Of a stretch of 64,000 bases of DNA, positions 60,261 to 64,000 are shown piece after piece. The notes beneath the pieces were generated by a model. The model did not search any database and was not told the DNA's origin. It worked only from the letters and a program-made list of their open reading frames with translations. The position numbers and the translations under genes are program-made. Source of the stretch: Engraulis encrasicolus (lineage: Eukaryota; Chordata; Actinopteri; Clupeiformes; Engraulidae); assembly GCF_034702125.1 (NCBI RefSeq), contig NC_085874.1, positions 131,001 through 195,000 on the forward strand, in the 5' to 3' direction. Each line of letters starts with the position of its first letter. Position 1 is the stretch's first letter.

Positions 60261-62792
60261 CAGGGATTAAAGCAAAAAAAAGTAATCTGACTGAACTTTT
60301 TTACCGGTTAGGCACCCGATCGAGTATCACTCCGTAACCCTACGAAAACCAATGTAGCCAGGCTCTGCCCTCATGACGAAACATACATGCAAGGAATGGT
60401 GCCAGAGCCAGCGGCATAGGCAGACGGGGCAGTCGCCTAGAGCAGAATAGGCCTATGTCTTGAGGGCGCCAGTAATACCAAAAAGTGCCACAAAATCAGA
60501 ACTTCAACCAACATAAATCTTTACACTTCACATGAACAATGAATATTCATTATACACTCAGTAGACCTATATAGACTCAGTATGAGTGTACCTGTAGGTA
60601 CTAGATCAGATGTGCTCAATCAGATGTAGGCCTACAATGCTATGTTTACAGATGCCAATTTCTAAATACAAAAAAAGGAAAGAGGGCGGGCAGGCCTAGG
60701 CCGCTCACCAGATTGACTAGAACTGGCCGAGAATGGAGGGATAATGGATACTATATCAGACTGCAAAGATTGAACTGAAATTTGGGGCATGTTTTGGTTA
60801 TTTCCTCTTATTTCTACCCATTGTTTATGAATTGTTCACAACATCATGCAGAATGGATTCACAATGAATGCTGCTTCAAAATGGTAGCTGATCTCACAGA
60901 ATTATTGACTTGGAATTGCAATGTGTTGATACAGTGAGTGATCCCATTATGGGGTTGTTTGTTGTAGTAGTAGGCTATATGTTGTCTTTCACATTAGAAT
61001 GGGCAAACACTGTTCTGGTGAAAGCACTGGTGCGCATTGCTTGCAGTTGTATTTCTGACATTTAAAAAGCCCTGATCATAGCAATCAGAGGGAGAAAACT
61101 AGCTTTAATTATTTGTATGTTTTTCACCCTTCGGCCTTTTTCAGTATTCATCCTGTTACAATTGTTGACGTTTACAAACAGGGTGCGGTATGTCTACCTC
61201 TGTGTTCTACCGTTTTGAAAACTACTGGCTACTTTTTTGCTTCTACTTGTAGATGTGCGGTGCCAAGCACACGCTTACCATTTATTTAAAAAACGTCCCC
61301 GATTCTTCCTATGCGCACGTGTTCTACAAGCTGACAGGACGCAGCAGACACGACAGTCACAGACATACGTCTATCGTTTACAAAAGTAACACACTTTCCC
61401 ACGCTTGTCGCGCAGCTTTCCACTCGAATCAAGGCAAATCACCCACCCATCAGTCCTGAGTGCGCAGTGGCAGTGGTTCTTAACCTTTTTTCTTAACGCA
61501 CCCCCTTACCTGTGCCCAAGACAAGCCGTGCACCCCCAACCCAACTTTTACATGTGAATACGCACTAAAAAAAATGATTTAAAGGATTCATTACAATAAT
61601 TCTTGCTTGAAACATTAATCAATAACTCAATACCTTACATGGGGACCAAAACATGTTTTAATGTGGTTTAGATTTGGCCTAATTATAATGATCGCTAGCA
61701 GAATTTTGGTCACAACCTGAACACAAACAATATTTCGCGCACCCCCTGAAATCTCTGGCGCACCCCCAGGGGGTGCCCGCACCCCAGGTTAAGAACCAAC
61801 TGAACTCAAACGAAACGCATAGTCCGAGAAGATGGGCACAGACGTTGAGCCACTCAAAAACAAGCGCACACACAACTGTTGCTGCTGCACACTATTCCAG
61901 TTAGCAGAAATAGCGTCACACAGTAACCAGCCTTGAAAGTGAAACAAACGTCGAAACGGCATTTATCGACCATCCACCCATCAGAACACTGCTTCCCAGA
62001 ACAAGACGTGGCATAAATTGGCTCTGCCAGGGATAGCCTATTCGTGACCCAAATGCAACCCATTTCTCATTTCTTGAATATATATATCGGCAACAACAAA
62101 GTTAATCTGCTATGAGTACAGACGAGACTGTGAATTATCCGTTGTCAAAAAGACAACTAGCTCTACACGCAGCCAGTCAAACGCGCTAAACTTTGAGGAT
62201 GAAACGCATGGTAGGCTATCCTAGTTAGCTGCCATAGTCGTCCCATTGGGGCTATGAATAATGCTAGTAAGAGTCACAATGCTTAAAAGGCAAACCCTTC
62301 ATGAAAAGGACATACGCAGTCGAAGTAAACTATTCATTTTTTTTCTAAATTTCTGCCACGGCAGGTGCAATGATATGGAAACGTCACTGCACTTTATACA
62401 TTGTATTACAATTATTTTCTTTTCTGCCATCAGCAACAATTTTGGCTATTTATTTTTTTTTAATCTCTCGCGTTGCGCTGCCACAGAATTGTTGACCGCT
62501 CGTGTACTTTTTTTTGGAACACGGAAGAACAGGGGATGACCCAAAACTAGGCTACTGATGAGTGAATGTTGTATCACACCGCCAATGGTGGAGTGTATAG
62601 CCACTACATCCGTAGGCCTACACCAAACACACCTCTCGTCCCCTTCTCATGACCAGGAGTGCTCTCGATTTGAGTTCAGTTGGAACGTAAAAATTGTAAA
62701 TTAATTGACATAAATTATACGGACGGAAATCCGTCCAAACGAAAATCCAGTTGACGGAATTCCGTCGTAGCGACGGAAAACTTTAATCCCTG
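60261..62792. mobile_element. DNA transposon with 12-bp TIRs and CATTTA duplication
   Basis: Ends CAGGGATTAAAG and CTTTAATCCCTG; CATTTA at 60255-60260 and 62793-62798 interrupts an L2 whose uninterrupted form is visible at 41860-41880. The right subterminal region has CCGTC/GACGG repeats (62720-62780). No transposase recognised. Confidence 0.8.
61470..61801. mobile_element. hAT-type MITE nested in 60261-62792
   Basis: Left CAGTGGTTCTTAACC and right GGTTAAGAACCAACTG; repeats of GCACCCCC inside. No clean TSD. Confidence 0.65.
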
Positions 62793-62880
62793 CATTTATT
62801 AAGCACTTTGAGTTGCATGCCTTGTATGATACAGTGCTATACAAATACAATTATTATCAAAATTATTATTAAGACTTATT

Positions 62881-63880
62881 GACAGGTCTAATGAAGCTGT
62901 TTGTCAAAGGGGATCTTGTTACAGCTATATATGACCTTTCTCAAGACAATTATGATTGGATGCACATGCGTTTTTCTCAAGTGTCTTTTTGGTGAGTCAA
63001 AATACACCCCCCAATAAAGTCTTACTGTATAATAACCTTCTGAGCTATAAGCCTGATCATGGTCACATATGCAAGCTTACCCTTTGAGGTGTTATACAGT
63101 CATCTGACATGGTTGGATATGCCTTCAGGGTAGTATTACAGAGATGTTACTGTACATGGGATGAATAGGTATTGTTGGGAATAGGTATTGTTGGGAAAAC
63201 ACATGGGATGATGAATAGCTATTGTTGAGCAAATTCCTCTGGCCCTGGACGTAACACAGAAGAACTATATGGGTAATTTGAAAACCTGGACTCTGGACTA
63301 TCATTCAGCCTTTGAATTGAGTCTCTAGCTCTTTCTTTGTGGGAGTTGCAGTCATTCAAAGCAAATGTGCCAACACAAAGCTGTGTAAAACAGGACCTGC
63401 CTACTTCACTTCTAAGGCTTATCTTTCAGGGTGGGATTGTCACAGAGACACACAAGTGGTGCCCATATAATTTAGCAGAATCTGGGGATCATGTGGAATC
63501 CCATTGATCATATGAAAAATATGGAAGTTCAGGCGAAAACAGCACACTGCTTGAGGGGGGGAAACATTATCTTTTTTTCACAATTAAGTGGTTTAGTTTG
63601 AGTGGGGTTGTACAGCTTGTGGTTGGAATATAGACAAAAAGGGTATATTTTCAAAAACCTTGGATTCTAACTGACAGTTTGAGACCATGTTTCCATGGAT
63701 GTATTCCTTTTTTGATGTCCACTTATCATAAGAAGGTAGGGAGACGTCAAAAGCAGGGTGCTTGAGGGGCTCAAAATTGAAAGGCAAAAATGATAATAAT
63801 GCACATACAAAATGTTCAAATCTCTGCAAAGTAGTGCTAAATGTATTCCTGAGGGCCTAAGCTTTCCAATTATGATATCA
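62881..63880. other. No gene recognised
   Basis: A short tandem repeat (GGAATAGGTATTGTTGG, 63160-63200) is the only structure noticed. Confidence 0.5.
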
Positions 63881-63884
63881 AGTC

Positions 63885-64000
63885 AAGTCAAGTCAGCTTT
63901 TATTGTCACTTCTTCATATGCACAAGTCATACAAGGAAAATGAAATTACGTTTTCTCTCTATACCATGCCAGGACATAGACCAGACTGACATTTTACAGA
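63885..64000 (-). mobile_element. LINE 3'-end fragment, cut by window end
   Basis: TCAAGTCAAGTCAGCTTTTA followed by TTGTCACTTC resembles the reversed 3' end of a fish LINE with an AAGTC-type tail. Confidence 0.5.

Larger units (their letters stand above)
57610..62880 (+). mobile_element. L2-like LINE, split by two insertions
   Basis: Pieces: 57610-58020 (LILLDLSAAFDTIDHNIL; then, after an internal deletion, GVVIDSDLSFEPHINKITKS), 59338-60260 ([50 protein letters not shown]) and 62793-62880 (TTAAGCACTTTGAGTTGCAT and the ATT tail). Frameshifts and deletions make it defective. Confidence 0.85.

Overview
This window looks like teleost fish nuclear DNA. It has short vertebrate-type exons with GT/AG splice sites in a sea of fish-style transposons (hAT, Tc1/mariner and TTAA-type elements, L2- and Rex1/CR1-like LINEs, a Penelope-like element, tRNA-derived SINEs) and very many long CA/TG, GA and tetranucleotide microsatellites. 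I cannot name the species. One unknown base (N) lies at 19202.

The main gene is on the minus strand. Eleven coding exons between 48710 and 13 join in phase into 1205 codons of stk31 (TDRD8). The order is a Tudor domain (exons C2-C6), a very large Ser/Pro/Thr-rich exon (C6, 36176-38679, about 835 codons), a coiled coil (C7-C9, the last with a 30-bp coding minisatellite) and the conserved segment before the kinase domain (C10-C11). The kinase part lies left of base 1. A probable 5' non-coding exon ends at 49138. Upstream, on the same strand, 51013-51167 is the last coding exon of malsu1 (mitochondrial RsfS/Iojap family); both genes lie in the same neighbourhood of human chromosome 7p15. No earlier malsu1 exon was recognised between 51168 and 64000.

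Nearly everything else is mobile DNA, much of it nested with visible target-site duplications (TSDs). Intron C9-C8 (1276-17947) holds a TTAA element containing a hAT, a TTAA MITE, an L2 LINE split by a hAT that is itself split by another hAT, and a Rex/CR1-like LINE around a Penelope-like element. Intron C8-C7 (18032-33843) holds what looks like a five-level nest (19204-28222), a foldback Tc1-like element and a second Rex1-like LINE. Intron C7-C6 holds a second foldback copy. Intron C6-C5 holds a hairpin, SINE, L2 and MITEs. The right 13 kb (51.5-64 kb) holds an LTR-like block, a SINE, a long-TIR element and an L2 LINE split by two further elements, one of them a compact retroposon that encodes a membrane/coiled-coil protein but no reverse transcriptase.

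The most unusual observations are: (1) the giant low-complexity exon in stk31; (2) fragments of real exons with their splice sites, copied around stk31 exons C3, C5 and C6 and the malsu1 exon; (3) a strand-polarised arrangement of microsatellites at stk31 splice sites, UG-rich before acceptors and CA-rich after donors; (4) the depth of transposon nesting; (5) the RT-less coding retroposon at 58021-59337.
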